Part shown: one piece after another, positions 19,681 to 33,531 of the stretch
How the letters are laid out: every line of letters begins with the position of its first letter
Position numbering within the stretch: position 1 is the first letter of the stretch
NCBI GenBank assembly: GCA_022497155.1
Contig: MU385716.1
Coordinates: forward strand, 372,001-436,000
Direction of reading: 5' to 3'
Length of the DNA: 64,000 bases
Source of the DNA: Whalleya microplaca
Lineage: Eukaryota > Ascomycota > Sordariomycetes > Xylariales > Xylariaceae
Position numbers and translations under genes: made by a program
The notes under the pieces: generated by a model
What the model was told of the DNA's origin: nothing
The model's input: only the letters and a program-made list of their open reading frames with translations
Databases searched by the model: none

Positions 19681-22019
19681 ATGCTGCGCACGAGACAGGC
19701 GAGCAGAGCCATTAAGGCTTTGGCTCAGACTTCGCGACAACACACACGTGCCTTTACCGCTTCCCGCGCGGCCTCAGCAATGACGACGACAAAGAAAGGA
19801 CCTACCGGCGTTAGAACGCAAGCCACTTCCGCCCAATCGACTGTGTAGGTTGCCGGCACGCTGTTTTGGCTTCGTGTGACTCACTTATACGATGCTTTTT
19901 CGCTAACATGATGGGCAACGAAGTCAGGTTCGAGATACACCTGCGCCAGCATTTAACACCGCCGACGCACAAGATCGAAGTCATGTTCAGCCTTTGGTCA
20001 ATCCTCGAGCTCCTGAGATGGACGAGTCGTACGTGAACACCATCCTCAAACAGGTCGCATGTGAACCAGTATTGACCCCATTGATTTAGATTCATTGGGA
20101 TGACTGGAGGAGATATCTTCCACGAAATGATGTTAAGGCGAGGCGTTAAACACGTTTGTGCGTCGCCTATTCAACTTCCATATTGCGAAGTCATATCTAA
20201 TATGAGTCATAGTCGGATATCCTGGTGGGGCTATCCTACCTGTGTTTGATGCTATCTACAACTCGAAACACTTCGATTTTATCTTACCGAAGCACGAACA
20301 AGGTGCAGGACACATGGCTGAGGGGTATGCTCGCGCCTCTGGCAAACCTGGTGTCGTATTGGTCACCTCTGGCCCTGGTGCTACCAATGTCATTACGCCA
20401 ATGCAAGATGCTCTCTCGGATGGAACACCAATGGTCGTCTTTTGCGGTCAGGTCCCTACGAATGCCATTGGCAGCGACGCATTCCAGGAAGCAGATGTTA
20501 TTGGAATATCAAGGGCATGCACGAAATGGAACGTCATGGTCAAAAACATTGCCGAATTGCCGAGAAGGATCAACGAAGCCTTCGATATCGCCACGAGCGG
20601 TCGTCCCGGTCCCGTGCTTGTCGACCTTCCTAAGGATGTCACCGCAGGTGTTTTAAGGAAAGCGATCCCAACCGAATCAGCCCTCCCTGGTCTGCCTAGC
20701 GCGGCTTCGCGCGCTGCTATGGAGGCCACCAAGAAGCAGCTTCAAGCTTCCTTGCGCCGAGTAGCCGGTTTGATTGCCATTGCTAAGCAACCTATTATTT
20801 ACGCCGGCCAAGGTGTTATCTTATCCGAAGGCGGCCCGGCGCTTCTCAAGGAGCTTGCCGATAAAGCCTCCATACCCGTCACAACTACACTCCAAGGCCT
20901 CGGCGCTTTCGACGAGTTAGACGAGAAGTCTCTTTACATGCTCGGCATGCACGGTTCTGCATTCGCCAACATGGCAATCCAGGAGGCTGACCTAATCATC
21001 GCTCTCGGTGCCCGTTTTGATGATCGTGTGACTCTGAATATCAACAAATTTGCACCTGCCGCAAAAGCCGCTGCTGTGGAGGGCCGAGGCGGTATCGTTC
21101 ATTTCGAAATTATGCCGAAGAACATCAATAAGGTCGTCCAGGCTACTGAAGCTGTCGAGGGAGATGTGGGTGAGAACCTTACGCAGCTTCTGCCACTGGT
21201 TGAAGCTACAACCATGGGGGGCCGAAAGGAATGGTTTGACAAGATAAATTCCTGGAAAGCCAGGTGGCCTATGAACGACTTCGAGCGTACCGAGAGGGCA
21301 GGCATGATAAAGCCCCAGGCGCTCATCGAACATCTTAGCAACTTAACAGCCGACCGGAAAGAACAGACCATTATTGCAACTGGCGTGGGCCAGCACCAAA
21401 TGTGGACGGCACAGCACTTCAGATGGCGACACCCCCGAACCATGGTCACATCAGGAGGTCTTGGTACCATGGGCTACGGTCTTCCTGCAGCTATTGGTGC
21501 CAAGGTCGCTCGACCCGACGCCCTCGTCGTTGACATCGACGGCGACGCGTCTTTCAACATGACTCTGACAGAACTCTCCACCGCTGGGCAATTCAACATC
21601 GGTGTCAAGATCATCGTCCTGAACAATGAAGAACAAGGAATGGTAACCCAATGGCAGAACCTTTTCTACGAGGACAGATATGCGCACACTCATCAAAAGA
21701 ACCCCGACTTTATGAAGTTGGCCGACGCCATGGGTGTCCAACACCGAAGACTTATCAAGCCCGAGGATACCGTCGAATACCTGAAGTGGTTGATCAACTC
21801 AGATGGCCCCGCTCTATTAGAGGTCGTTACCGATAAGAAGGTGCCTGTGTTGCCTATGGTGCCTGCAGGATCAGGTTTACATGAGTTCCTTGTGTGGGAT
21901 GGAGGTAAGTTATCATTGTCCTGCTTAGTCTCTTGGTCAATCCACTAACCCCGTCATTAGCAAAAGATAAGAAGCGCAGAGAGATCATGCGCACAAGAAC
22001 TAGTGGCTTACACGGCTAA
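19681..22019 (+). CDS. ilv2: Acetolactate synthase catalytic subunit, mitochondrial
   Basis: Five exons, approximately 19681-19844, 19924-20028, 20090-20157, 20213-21904 and 21961-22019, give 695 residues; a two-residue shorter version using the nearby acceptor at 19927 also keeps frame. The N terminus is rich in Arg, Ser and Ala (MLRTRQASRAIKALAQ), a clear mitochondrial presequence. The enzyme is ThDP-dependent and makes acetolactate or acetohydroxybutyrate for branched-chain amino acids. Visible are the catalytic Glu in LPKHEQGAGHMAEGYA, the FAD/domain-2 region ALGARFDDRV and the ThDP motif GDASFNMTLTELS ending with NN. Residues linked to herbicide resistance look wild type (Pro in GQVPTNAIG, Trp in VTQWQNLF). 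No neighbour suggests a second, self-resistance copy. Confidence 0.96.
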
Positions 22020-23385
22020 TTTTGTTTCATAATATGGGTACGGTGGCATCGGTGATCAGCGGTTCTGTGTCTTTTTGTGAAATACCCCTGAGAAAAAAAA
22101 TCAAAATTCATTGGCGATCAGCACAAGGAGGCAGAATCTAACGACGAGCGAGGTGTGGCAGAAAAGTGCGTTTCAAAATCTGCATCTAGCAATTTATGCT
22201 AGCAATTGGCGAATGAGTCAGCATTTCGGTTGGTTCAACTAAGTTAGACCATGGTTGTGTATATAATAAGTTTCATGTGGTCACCGAACTTGGTCTTGGT
22301 ATTATTAAAACAGGTGAGCATTTCAGCATCGAACATACGAAGGACATTCGAAGCTTTGTTGGTTTTTGAAAGTAGGATACTCTTCAATGACATGATTGAA
22401 CGTGTCTTTATGGCGCTTACGTATTCTTCCCAAGTCTGTCATGTAGGATGACTTGATGCTGTACTATTCCTATACTGTAACCTCTGAAACCATAGTAATC
22501 AGAGGGAAAGTGACTCATGTCCTTAGCTATCTAAAACAGGGGAAACAAAAACAACTAGGATACTTGTAGTATATGAAATACTTACAAGCTTCATCTAGTT
22601 CTATGGAACCATATTTGTCAATCGAGATCCTTTACTTACCAAGTTAAGTTTTGAATGCTTGCCAACAACCACATTATAATCCTCGTAGTGATCCCATATC
22701 AGAGAGGTATCATCGACAACATGTATATATAAGTGGACGCACGCACCCCTTTTATAGTCATCATTTGTCACGCGAGGGACGTCATGCTGGTGAAGACAAG
22801 GACAGATAATTGTACGTAAAATATTTGAATCTACAAGGAACTGGAAGGTACACCTCACAGGAACAGATACAATTGATGTCGCTGAGAATCTTCCCGAAAA
22901 TACCTAGGTGCCTAAGGTATGTTTTACCCCTTTGAACGGAGTTAGCCTATCATTTAAGGTTGCATAAGGGTATATATCGAGTTCTGAAACGCTAATATGC
23001 AACTCCCACCATCAACTGTCTCATTTAATACACATATCTATTGTCAGGTTTCAGGTTTCTTTGTTAGGTTCATGTGTATAGGAGCTGTTCGGGGAACAGC
23101 CTTTTAGTTAGTCCTTCGTGCAACAACTGCGTTATTTTGCTACCTCATAGGTTCATCTCGTGACATCTATGATCGTTGACTAAGGGCTTTAAGTGTGCCT
23201 CTCTTGTACCGAGGGAATTATTCCTATAAGTTCCTCGAGATTCAGGGGAATCTTTGTGATCACCCTTGTCACCTGATCACCTAGCAACGGCTCTCAGGTG
23301 CCACCAATGTCTTTCAGGGTATTTAGCTACAGCGTATACCGTCTGACCTCTTCAGACCACAGCTAATAAACTTCATAACCAGATC
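22020..23385. other. Intergenic
   Basis: No gene recognised. A one-mismatch copy of the TACCTAGGTA palindrome lies at 22901-22910. The 3' side includes the promoter of the 2EXR gene. Confidence 0.5.
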
Positions 23386-24237
23386 ATGATGGATACGACG
23401 ATGCCAGATTCTGGTATGGCCACTTCAGGCCAAGCCCCCAACAACACAATGACTGCAGACATCGACCAAATCAATTCACCCAGCGCCGGTAATTTGCCTA
23501 GCGATACCGTGACCAATACGTTCCCAGACAGCACTCCTGCTACATTCAAGAGATTTCCATCTCTCCCCACTGAGATCCGTCTCATGATCTGGGAGTTAGC
23601 CTTGACCCAGCCACGAGTGGTTTGCCTTGATCCGGCGCATTTCCATCACGAGTCCTCGGAGCCGACTAGCTTGATCTTGAAGCTCAAGGGTTTTTCCTAT
23701 GCCCATATTCCGATACTTTTTCTGGTCAACCATGAAGCGCGAGCGCTTGCAGTTAAGCGTTACACAATCAAGTTCTCACTGAGGTACACACCTAACGATG
23801 GAACTTATCACTTTCGCCATTACTATCGCGTTGCCAAAGACGACATCGTCAATTTCCCTTACGAGTATCTTGATGAAGTTGATATATTCGATGCTAGCGA
23901 GGATATAGCAAACATTTGCAATGTTTTGCTTCTGAAAGAGAATACCCCTCCACTTAGACTCTGCCGATTTCACAGATTCGAGCAGATGTGTTGTCCAGGC
24001 AAGGATCCCAAACTACGCCAGGCTCTAGTTGATAAGGCCAATCAAATACCACGTCCTCTAGCCTTTTTAGCAGCACTTAACAACGACTCACACACATGTG
24101 AGGCAATACAAGTATTGAAGGATCGAATGCTGGTCGTTTATATCATAATAGTTCCAGAGGATGATACTCGTGGGAATGTGGCACTGAAGCAAATCAACTA
24201 CATTTCACCTTTCTATGTGACTGCTGGAACTACATAG
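23386..24237 (+). CDS. 2EXR-domain protein
   Basis: One exon, 283 residues; the start could equally be the next codon, also ATG. After a low-complexity, Asp/Thr/Pro-rich N terminus of about 45 residues comes FPSLPTEIRLMIWELAL, then FLVNHEARALAVKRYTI. This is the pattern of the fungal 2EXR domain (an F-box-like helical module ending in a conserved Arg). The function of the family is unknown; members are numerous and fast-evolving in Sordariomycetes. No signal peptide or membrane span. Flanks give no functional hint. Confidence 0.85.
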   Translation: MMDTTMPDSGMATSGQAPNNTMTADIDQINSPSAGNLPSDTVTNTFPDSTPATFKRFPSLPTEIRLMIWELALTQPRVVCLDPAHFHHESSEPTSLILKLKGFSYAHIPILFLVNHEARALAVKRYTIKFSLRYTPNDGTYHFRHYYRVAKDDIVNFPYEYLDEVDIFDASEDIANICNVLLLKENTPPLRLCRFHRFEQMCCPGKDPKLRQALVDKANQIPRPLAFLAALNNDSHTCEAIQVLKDRMLVVYIIIVPEDDTRGNVALKQINYISPFYVTAGTT

Positions 24238-24881
24238 GCTAGTGTAGGACCATAGTCGTCAACATGAAAAGATGAGACTACCGCACATCAAGTTGCCCTA
24301 CACGAAAACCTTCAGGTAACATTATGGACCTACGAGCAGAAATAGGATATTTGACTAGTTACATCCATCACGTTGCGTTCTGCCATGGAACCTAGTGATA
24401 TATCTCTTTAATATGGATTCACGGTATTTATCCACTGTCTAAGTGCCTTGATCCTCACTCTAGACTGTTCCGATGCGACCGTAGCTGAAACAAACACCAA
24501 CTTACCTGACGACTGCGCCGTAGTAAGCAAGTTGTGTAATATCATTTTATCACTACCCTCGATATGTTAAATCATAGACTTCCCTAGTAGAGTATGATAA
24601 CATGTGTATATGTGTGTGTAGTTGTCAGGTACAGGCCCTACTATCTAGCAACAATTCGAAGTCTGTATGCTTTAAATTGACAGCCAAGAGGTCTAATCTA
24701 CTACCTAGAGATGTATGTGTGACGCCATTGATCTTTGAAGCCGTTTGCTTCACCTTACCTAGGCTCTTTTAGCGAGCATACACTCCTTTAGATCTTCGAC
24801 TTTACAACGACTGATTTGCTCTTTTGTAATTACTTTCATTCCTCCTAGATAAAAGGCGTAGAGCTCGTGTAGTAGCTTATT
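24238..24881. other. Intergenic, convergent gene ends
   Basis: 3' flanks of the 2EXR gene and the OPT transporter gene. Nothing recognised. Confidence 0.55.
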
Positions 24882-27735
24882 TTAATCAAGAGCATAGCAT
24901 TTCTCAACATTGCCTGCGTCGTTGCCCCACCAATTCGGCATGCTGATAACTTTTGCGCTACCGAAGATCAAGAAGATCAACAACATGTTCAGGTTGAAGC
25001 CGGCGTCAAATGCAGCTGCCAGAATGAAGTTGTACTTAGACCACAGTTGATATCGGTATCGGTATGCCCAGTACATCACTACCCCACATGGGGGGTTAGC
25101 AATTGCTGTATACGGTAGTTTGTAGAAGTGATTGGGCGTACAATAGGGAATGAGAAAAGAGTATATGGCTCTAGATGTGTGTTCTGGGGCATATTGTTTT
25201 TAGAAACCAAGCAAAAAAAAAAAAAAAAAAATTTTTTCATACGGACCTATAAAACCTCCAATGAACCGGGAAAAATATCCCGTTGATACGTTGCCGTAGA
25301 AGATGGAAGCACCGCTGAAGAAGATAGTCGTGTTCCATAGATGAAACTTGGCACGGGGGAAAAGTCGGTGCAGAAAATAGATAATGGCAGGGCAGGCAGC
25401 GCCGACAAGGAATGCATAAGGAATGGGACGCCATTGTTCCTGTTGGAAGAGTTTGGTTGGCCCCTATGTTGTCGAACACATCATATTAGCATTACACTCC
25501 CCATATTCGAGCATGCTATTCAAGTCTCAATGGCATGGACTTACAATAATAACATATTGCACGCCCATGGTCAAATAACCAGCTATACTCTGCCCAGTCC
25601 AAATATGAGCTGCATCCTCAACCTCACCAGTCAAGAAATCACGTTTAGTATCTAGAATCCAGCGCATAGCTGCATAGTTGGTTGGAACCCCTAGAATGAT
25701 ACCGAATACCTGTGAGAAGAACACTGCACGCTGTGGGACATGCATGTAGTGGCCAATCTTCTGATCCTGAAGCATGTACTGTGCTCTGTACCAGGCATCG
25801 CCGGCAATCGAGCCGTAGACCTGTCAGCACCGATCAGTAGGTAACACAAGATACAGATGCATAGAAGGACAAGGTGCTGACTTACACTAGCCCCTATTGG
25901 GTTGCGATGATGACTCAAATTCTGCACCATCGTGCCGTACAGGAGTTCGTTGAAAGTCCCAATTGGCAGTTGAAAGTTGCTCACAGCGTAAAGCCAACCT
26001 AGTGGAATAACGACAATGGCCCCCGTTGCGATGGCGACGAAGTAGGTCCACCATGGAATGAATAGGAGGTCTAAACCTACAATCGTCATGATAGATACGA
26101 ACGATGCTAGAAAAAGCACTATATACCACCACAACGGCACTTCCGGATAGGATCGCATCAGCACATTCAGGCGATCTGTGTACTGGTGATTGATTCCCTG
26201 TCCCGCGTTGGCCTGCCGAGCGCGAAACTTCCTGTAGGCATCTCTGATTTTAGAAGCACCAAAAAAGACAATCCAAGAATACGCCGAGAAGTACGAGGCG
26301 TAGTCGAAGAAAATAGACCACAAGTAGTGGGCACCGAGATACATCGGACCGTTCTCCTCGTACGCCGTCTGATTGAAGCCACTATTGGACGTGATCAGTG
26401 ACGAGACGGGATACTTGTCACCATCTGCAGTGCAGGCCCGGTTCGTCATCAGGCAATGACTGTACGATCCCAGATGTCCCCACTTGGCCGCGGGCAGCAA
26501 TACCCAGCAGGACATGACGAAGGAGGCAAACAACACGACCTGTGACCACCAGGGGCTCAGAAACAGAGGCACGCCAGCGTTGTAGTTGGATATGTTGGCC
26601 CAGTCGAAGCTGAGGTTGAGGAAGCCCATGCCGCCGAGCCCCGAGCCCACGAAGTTGGCCACGGGGTTATGCGGGGCCACCCAGCACAGGAAGGCCATCG
26701 AGCTGAGCATCGGGAACACGTACTCGGGGAGAAACTGCCACAGCGTGATTCCCAGGAGAACGAGCCAGAAGACGCGCATCTGCTTGCGCGCCGTCGGCGT
26801 CGGGTTCTTGTTCTGTCGGTTTTGTGTCTCGAAGAGCGCCGTCTGGCACAGCGCCTGGAACCATGGGTACGTGGGCTCGTACAGCAGCACCTGGCGCGCG
26901 ATCGCCGCGAACGCGTACCCGGTGGCGTCTATCGCCCACATGAAGAAGATTGCGGCCGCCGGGTGCAGACGTTCGTTGAAGTACAGTTCGCCGACGGCGA
27001 TGGGCGTTGTGCCTTGGTTGCCCGTGGCGCCTGAAGCCGCCGTAATCGTCACAAGGACGTGCTCCTTGCTTGACCAGGGACCAGGGTTCACTACCATAAC
27101 CCATGTCAGCAACTTTTCTATCTATTCTAGACATTTTGGCAAAATATCGAGCGTTATGAAATCTATCTCAGAGAACACCACGCTTGGAGGAGAACATAAA
27201 GGGCAACAACTGATCAGGGAGGCTGCTTACGGCTAAACGACCAGCTGGTAAACGGGACGCGGATCGGGCGCTCGGGAAGCACGCGCGCCAACCACAGTCC
27301 AACGTAGTTCGCGGCGATCTGGACAAAAAACACGGAGTACGGCGCGTACGTCGTCCGAAAGCTGTTCATCTGCGACAGAAAGGCGCCTGGGATCACGAAG
27401 ATCACGGACAGGAGAAAATATCGAAAGGTTAGGGTAGGCAAGGTCACATCATCGTGGAGGCTGACGATGCGTCGCACCTCGGGAGGAATCTGGCTGATCT
27501 CAGGATCATCCTCGGATTCGAGGTCGGCGTCCGCCTCGATCTCGTCTTCGATGGGAAGCTTCGCTCTAACATCACCTGGAATCGCTGGATCGTTGCCGCC
27601 ATCATTACTATGGTGTTTTTCGGAATCACTGTCAATTGATCTGGGACTTGGCTGATTGGTAGGAGTTGCATCTGGTGATGCACTAGCATGCTTGGCTCCT
27701 ACTATCTCGGCAGCATCCGACGGCTGTGGGGACAT
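24882..27735 (-). CDS. OPT-family oligopeptide transporter (ISP4-like)
   Basis: Five exons (27735-27231, 27090-25886, 25820-25545, 25463-25247, 25078-24882) give 799 residues. A hydrophilic acidic N terminus of about 100 residues precedes many membrane segments. The OPT signature SLNPGPWSSKEHVLVTI is formed exactly across the first splice junction, which supports the model. Other family marks are GNQGTTPIAV, ALCQTALFE, LPIGTFNELLYG and SVYGSIAGDAWYRAQYMLQDQKIGHYM. The family imports tetra- to pentapeptides or glutathione-like substrates with protons at the plasma membrane. The fourth intron starts GTCCGT and contains a run of 19 A followed by 6 T (25213-25237). Exon 2 is notably GC-rich compared with the flanks. 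Confidence 0.92.
25213..25237 (+). repeat. A19T6 homopolymer tract inside an intron
   Basis: Simple homopolymer run within the last intron of the OPT gene; likely slippage-prone and prone to assembly error. Confidence 0.9.
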
Positions 27736-30578
27736 CTTAGCGATCGACGGCGCAAGACGCAGATAAGCAAGCTATGGTGTCGCGGCGAGGTGACTGGGTG
27801 GAACCTTAAGAGCATCACTCCCAATAAATAAGGAGATCGTTTGTTTTAAATATTTAGGTTACTCTATTGACTGTCTAATCTGCGACCTTAAAAAAGAGGA
27901 TGGCATCAATCACGCAATATCGGCGCACAAAAACGTTTCCCAGGGGTGGCACCGTTCCAAAAGCTTTCTTCGCTTGTGCTATTTGTATTTGTATGTACGA
28001 TCCTCCAAAGATCAACAGCGATGTAACCATGGCACGATTAACGCAAGGTTACATACTATGCATGCAAGGAAACGATTCGTGGCACCAAATTAATGCACCT
28101 GACCCAACCCATATCCTTGTGTATTCCAGTCAGCCAGTCTCAATTGTCAAATGGTAGAGATGTTGGTCATCTTTGATGTTGAACGCGAGATTCGCCATTT
28201 GAAGCTAACTTTAGCATTTCGTTTGTCGTAAATTTCTCAGGTACCATACGGGGTCGTCAAGGTCCTCGGAACCTTATTATGCTTAGAATACTTTGAGCAG
28301 ATGAACTGGAACTAAAGACGGGGACGCCTTATAATAGAGGTATAGCAAGACCTCGTAGGGTTTTTCTAAAATTAGATGAAACATACTTCCTAAAAACAAA
28401 GTAGACGTTAAATAACCCAGTATACTATCGCATAATCTTTTATGGGTGTTTTAGTACATACAAGTGGTAACATTATATTTCATTGAATATTTTCTATATG
28501 ATAAACTATGTTATATTTCTACTTCCTTTGTGTGTTGAGAGCTGCCTAGAAGTCACAGGGAGTATCTTGATATGTAAAGAGCTATTAAGCTAATGTATAA
28601 GATTGAGAGTAATCGTCTCAATGAGCTCCCATGTAACATCACCGCACGTCATTTATCATGCTTCTAGCTACGATATAGCAATACCTATCTGTCGCGGGAA
28701 TACCTATATCAGGCGTTATTGCTGTGCTAGCAATAACGGCGTCGTTTTTGCGACACTATCACTGGTTTATAACATCTTGAAACGCATTATAGTCCTTGGA
28801 AGTGCTAAGAGCTTTTATGATTTGTTATCACTGCGACTGTGTTGGCAATAGCTAGAACTATGGCAACAATGATTCAAGTATTATGCTTTAATTAAGATAT
28901 ATTAGCATTCTAGGTGAATTGAACATTCTCCAACAAGGTATGATTAATTTCAGGCACATTTCGTCATAGGATATTATGCCAAGTATCTTCCCCTGGCAAA
29001 ATATCATCATAAAATACGTCCACCGTACATAGAACTACTGAAAGTTTGACCCAAGGCCTGCCGTAATGGCTGCTACGGTAGCCTTGGACTATGAAACCCA
29101 TTGGCATGACTCTTCGAATTACTGGCTTCTCTATTCGTCGGCTTGATTGCCAAGCCTTCTTTCTTTTTGAACTGTTATCATAATCGACCACCTGTCCTTG
29201 ATAATTATTTATCAGTACACTCACGATCGCCTGTTATATTATATTTTGAAGGTATTTTTCTGTATGATATCGATCAATGAGCCGGAAGTAACTGTATATA
29301 CTTAACTCTCGTCCTATGCCCCTAATTTTGTTGATATAGTATGTGACGAAATGCCTTTCTTCACAAGCTCATCCGGCCGAAATCCATCGGAGAGTACATT
29401 AAAGCATAGCAAGGAACATGCCAATTGGTTCTGATATGTCTGTAGACACTTGGTTTTGATGCCAAATCTTCCTATCCAAGCCTATATTAATGTTGCCTTC
29501 GTGACTGATTAAGAAACAAGATGATGTATTAATCTCATTGAGACATCGAGAATAATCAAACTTGATCAATGATTTTTTGAACAGCTCCACTAGCCTAGGA
29601 ATGGTAAGAGTCAACCGTAGATTTCTACTTGTCACAAACACCAGATTTGCTGTGAAACCCAGCCCTACGCTAGATAATTTGAATTCAATCCGAGGAATGC
29701 ATATGGCCGAAAGGGTCGAACGACCGGTGAAAGACCTCCAGTGGATGATGATGACTAAAACGCAATGAAATTGATTGTTCCCGAGTTTACCGATGATTGA
29801 ACAGTGTGAACTTTGTTACTATCTTGTCTTACAAAGGTGAGTGGGCACATATTAAGTCTAAGCCTGTGATGCATAATGCTTGTCATACGAATATATGTTA
29901 TAGAACTAATACACATGGAATGTAGAACGGCGATTCTCAGGATAAGGCGTAACGAAAAGTACCTACTACTAGGTAGTCTAGGTCTACGTGGGCCACAAAT
30001 CAATCGAGTGAACAAATTTTCCGGTAATGTAGGACATCCATGGATGTACTGTGTATATTCATATAACATAATTCTGTAACGAAGCCGTGGCCACAGGTCT
30101 TTATTTGATACAACAGAAGGCATAGAAGGATAATTACTTAGATTGATCGCTGGCTAGCTAAAAGAGAGTCTATCTAAGGGTCGGCGACTTGAAGTCCTAT
30201 ATTTCTGAATAGCTTCCCTTTAGCAGGGTGTATCGCCAAGCCACTAACTACTTCTCTTGGCGATAACAAGTTCATCCTCCTATCAGCCAATCAGAATGTG
30301 AACCAATTAAGTGGCTTAGGACCGGGGCTGGTTACCTTGCAGTGAATATGTCGCACCTATACCGGAAATAATCATGTAAAGAAGGTGCGGCCGGTCGTTT
30401 GATCTTTCCCTGGGAAATATATGGGAGACTGCGCAAACTTCAACCTTAAGTGCCTTAGGTAATGATTTGGGTCATGTACCAAGAGTGCAAAGGGTCCAAA
30501 ACAGACAGTGGAGACCTGACCTAGGTAGACTGGGGTTGTATGAATAACATCTATTACCTACATAACCGATTCCTAGCA
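27736..30578. other. Gene-poor 2.8 kb intergenic region
   Basis: AT-rich, with only short open frames that match nothing I recognise on either strand. Includes ACCTACTACTAGGTAG-like half-palindromes near 29970 and GACCTAGGTA at 30518-30527. It serves as divergent promoter space of the OPT transporter and the DHA1 transporter. Confidence 0.5.
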
Positions 30579-32453
30579 ATGTCGGAGACCTTGACTGATA
30601 GCGAACAGAACGAGGATGTAGATCTCTCTGCACCACGGCAAAAGACTTTGGAGGGCGACTTGGGATCGAAGACACCAAAGCAAGCTAATGACGATCCATC
30701 ACCTCCAAGTGAGGCGCCTGTCACTAACGAGCAACCTAACTACTCCGTCTTTACGCATTGGGAAAAAATTGGTATCGTGCTAGGCACTGCCGCTGGAGCG
30801 TTCTTCTCACCACTGACGGCCCAGATATACCTTCCGGCTCTCAATGTCTTAGCGTCCGAATTTCATGTTTCAGTTAGTAAGATCAACTTGACGGTCACTA
30901 CTTACATGGTGAGTCAGATGATAATGGATGAAGCTCAATCACGCATATTAATCAATGGTAGATATTCCAAGGCCTGACGCCTATGTTTATTGGCTCTTTC
31001 GCCGACAGCATAGGCCGTCGTCCGGCATACTTCATCTGCTTCGTTATCTATATCGCAGCCAACATCGGATGTGCCTTAGCGCCTAGTTATACTGCTCTAC
31101 TCATTCTTCGGATGCTTCAATCTGCGGGTTCCAGTACTACTGTTGCTCTTTGTCAAGCAGTTGTATCCGATATCATTACTTCGGCTGAAAGAGGCCAGTA
31201 TGTCGGATATACGGCTCTGCCCGTTCTCCTTGCGCCTGCAATTGGTCCTGTTCTTGGCGGTATATTGTCACAGTTCCTTGGTTGGCGTTGGATATTTTGG
31301 ATTCTAGCCATTTTGGCTGGATTTGTTGTACGTGCCATATGTTTCTTCTCCAATCTCGCATCCTTCTGCCATACAGACGCCGAGTGTTTCTGTTCTGGTG
31401 ATGTCTATCTTGAAGGAACACTTTGAGCTCTTATACGGAAAGAGAGACAAGAACGAGAATGTACCTTGGTTTCTGCGTAGCATGTTAACGTACAACTAGT
31501 TGATCATCCACGCCTTCTTTTTGCCAGAGACCTGCCGCGAGATTGTGGGAGATGGTTCCACCCAACCTCACCCTGCCTATCGCACGCTGTGGCAGCTATG
31601 CAACGATTTCCTGAGAGAACGAAAGCGTCAGGCATCACGCAACGAAAATGCAATAGGGAGTGCGCTAGCACAGATGCCATCGCGAACATCCACAAGGCGT
31701 AGTCTCCATCTCAAGAAGTTCAATGTCCTCAAGTCCCTCAATATCCTTTTCGAGAAAGAGATGTTCTTGCTTCTCTCCTACAGCAGTATCGTCTTCGCTG
31801 GCTTTTATTGTATCGCTACCTCCATGCCTCCCCAGTTGGCTCAGAACTACGGCTTCGATGATATCAAGGTCGGTCTCATGTACCTTCCAATGGCAGGAGG
31901 CAGCGGCATTGCTGCCTTTGTGAACGGGAGGCTTATCAACTGGAACTACCGCCGCCATTGCAAGATCCAGGGTGTTCCCTTCGAACGCAGCAAGCAACAG
32001 GACTTGGCAGGGTTTCCAATCGAGCGTGCGAGGCTGGAAGTTGGTATTCCACTTCTCGCATTAGCAACCACTGTCATCTTCTCGTGGGGTTGGGTCCTTC
32101 AGTATCGTGCACATGTGGCTGTACCGTGTGTCTTGTTATTCTTGATAGGCTGGGGACTAGTTGGATTCAACAATACGACGAATGTGCTGCTCATTGATGT
32201 GAATCCTGGCAACGCTGGAGCTGCCACCGCGAGCAATAATCTGACGAGATGTTTGGTTGGTGCTGCGGCTACTGCCTTGATCGGTCCTATGATCAATGGA
32301 ATTGGGACTGGATGGGCATTCATGATTATTGGTGCCCTTTACGTTATTTTCTCGCCGGCGCTATTGGTGATCATGAGGAATGGGGTCAGATGGCGCCAGG
32401 AGAGCAAGGCGAAAAAGCTATCGAGAAAGCTAGCGAGACAGGCAAGGGAATAG
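30579..32453 (+). CDS. MFS drug:H+ antiporter, DHA1 family (Qdr/Aqr type)
   Basis: Exons 30579-30908, 30962-31327 and 31500-32453 give 549 residues. The charged N terminus is followed by helix 1 and SPLTAQIYLPALNVLASEFHVS, motif A GSFADSIGRRPAY, motif B-like LILRMLQSAGSS and antiporter motif C LAPAIGPVLGG. A long basic central loop (RERKRQASR) separates the two halves. These are the marks of 12-helix drug:H+ antiporters such as Qdr and Aqr, which export toxic compounds, polyamines or organic acids at the plasma membrane. An upstream in-frame ATG at 30540 would add 13 residues. The second intron (172 bp) is long. No biosynthetic genes lie next to it. Confidence 0.9.
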
Positions 32454-33531
32454 GGGTGATATGGCTCAGAATTAAAGCTTGATATTTCCATATCTACTGT
32501 AATAGGAAAATGGTTGGTAGCTAGACCTAATTATACAACATGTTGGGAATAAAAACATGAGACTCTTATATTATCATGCGATGAGGCCACAAGGAAGTAA
32601 GTACTAGTAACACCGACCATAGAAACTACATAAGATGCATGTAGTTGATAAAAGCCCAGGTATTTATTTCACTCCCAGGATCATATTTGCTACGCTTCAC
32701 TAGGCTCATTGCTAAGCTTACGAACGGCCTTGTAGCGAAAGGACTAGCTTATTGGAAAGTAAAAGATTATAGGAATGGTAACTTGATTGCTCATAAGTTG
32801 CATTACTCGACCATGATTAAACCTTTGGTAGCTACATATTGCCAACAAAGAATCCAATATCCATTCCACAATAAGAAAAAGGATAAAATTTCATAATCAA
32901 TACATTTATGTATGGAAAGTCCTTTAAATATATATATTTAATTATTCATTATTGTATTCTTTTCTTATCTAGTCAAAGTAAATATGTTGGGATGTTGGTT
33001 CTTTTGGCGGATGTTGATCATATATGTTGTAGTACCCAACTATCAGAAGAATCCAACCGTGACAATGCCTACATGTTGAGATATTCCATACTATTCACAT
33101 AGATATGCTTCGCTAGGGTGAAACTAACTTAGTGATCGGATGGTCTTATCAGGGGCGACAGGGTTGACTCAGGTCATTCTTCTTCCACGTGTCAGTCGTG
33201 TGTGTGTAAGGTGGCAAACATAAGGTTCGGGCCGTACTTCGATGAACTTTATCTACTTGGTATGGAGGGTTCATATCATTACGTTTATGAGAGACGAATT
33301 GTAGTTGTATTAGAGCCACGGTTTTAAAAGTTCCGGGATCGGGCCGGTATGTAACCCTGATATACCATAACACAGTTATGCTAATATGAGACTCAGCTAA
33401 GTATAATGATAACATTTACTGGCATGCTAGGTTCGCGCAGACATGCTTGTCCAACTCGCTCAATTATATGAGTAGCAATAAGAATAAGTACAGGTTTTCA
33501 AACGGGAGTCTTGCGATAATCATCAATGCCT
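32454..33531. other. Intergenic, convergent gene ends
   Basis: AT-rich; no gene or repeat recognised on either strand. Confidence 0.55.

Noticed and set aside
19681..22019. Acetolactate synthase as a possible self-resistance copy next to a biosynthetic cluster
   Set aside because: Inhibitor-contact residues are wild type, the mitochondrial presequence is normal and no polyketide, peptide or terpene synthase lies in the window.
25213..25237. Poly(A) run as sign of a retroposed sequence
   Set aside because: It is inside an intron of an intact gene, with no target duplication or inserted coding sequence.
26586..27236. Plus-strand open frame of 216 codons inside the OPT gene
   Set aside because: Antisense to the GC-rich second exon; the minus strand has the full OPT motif set.
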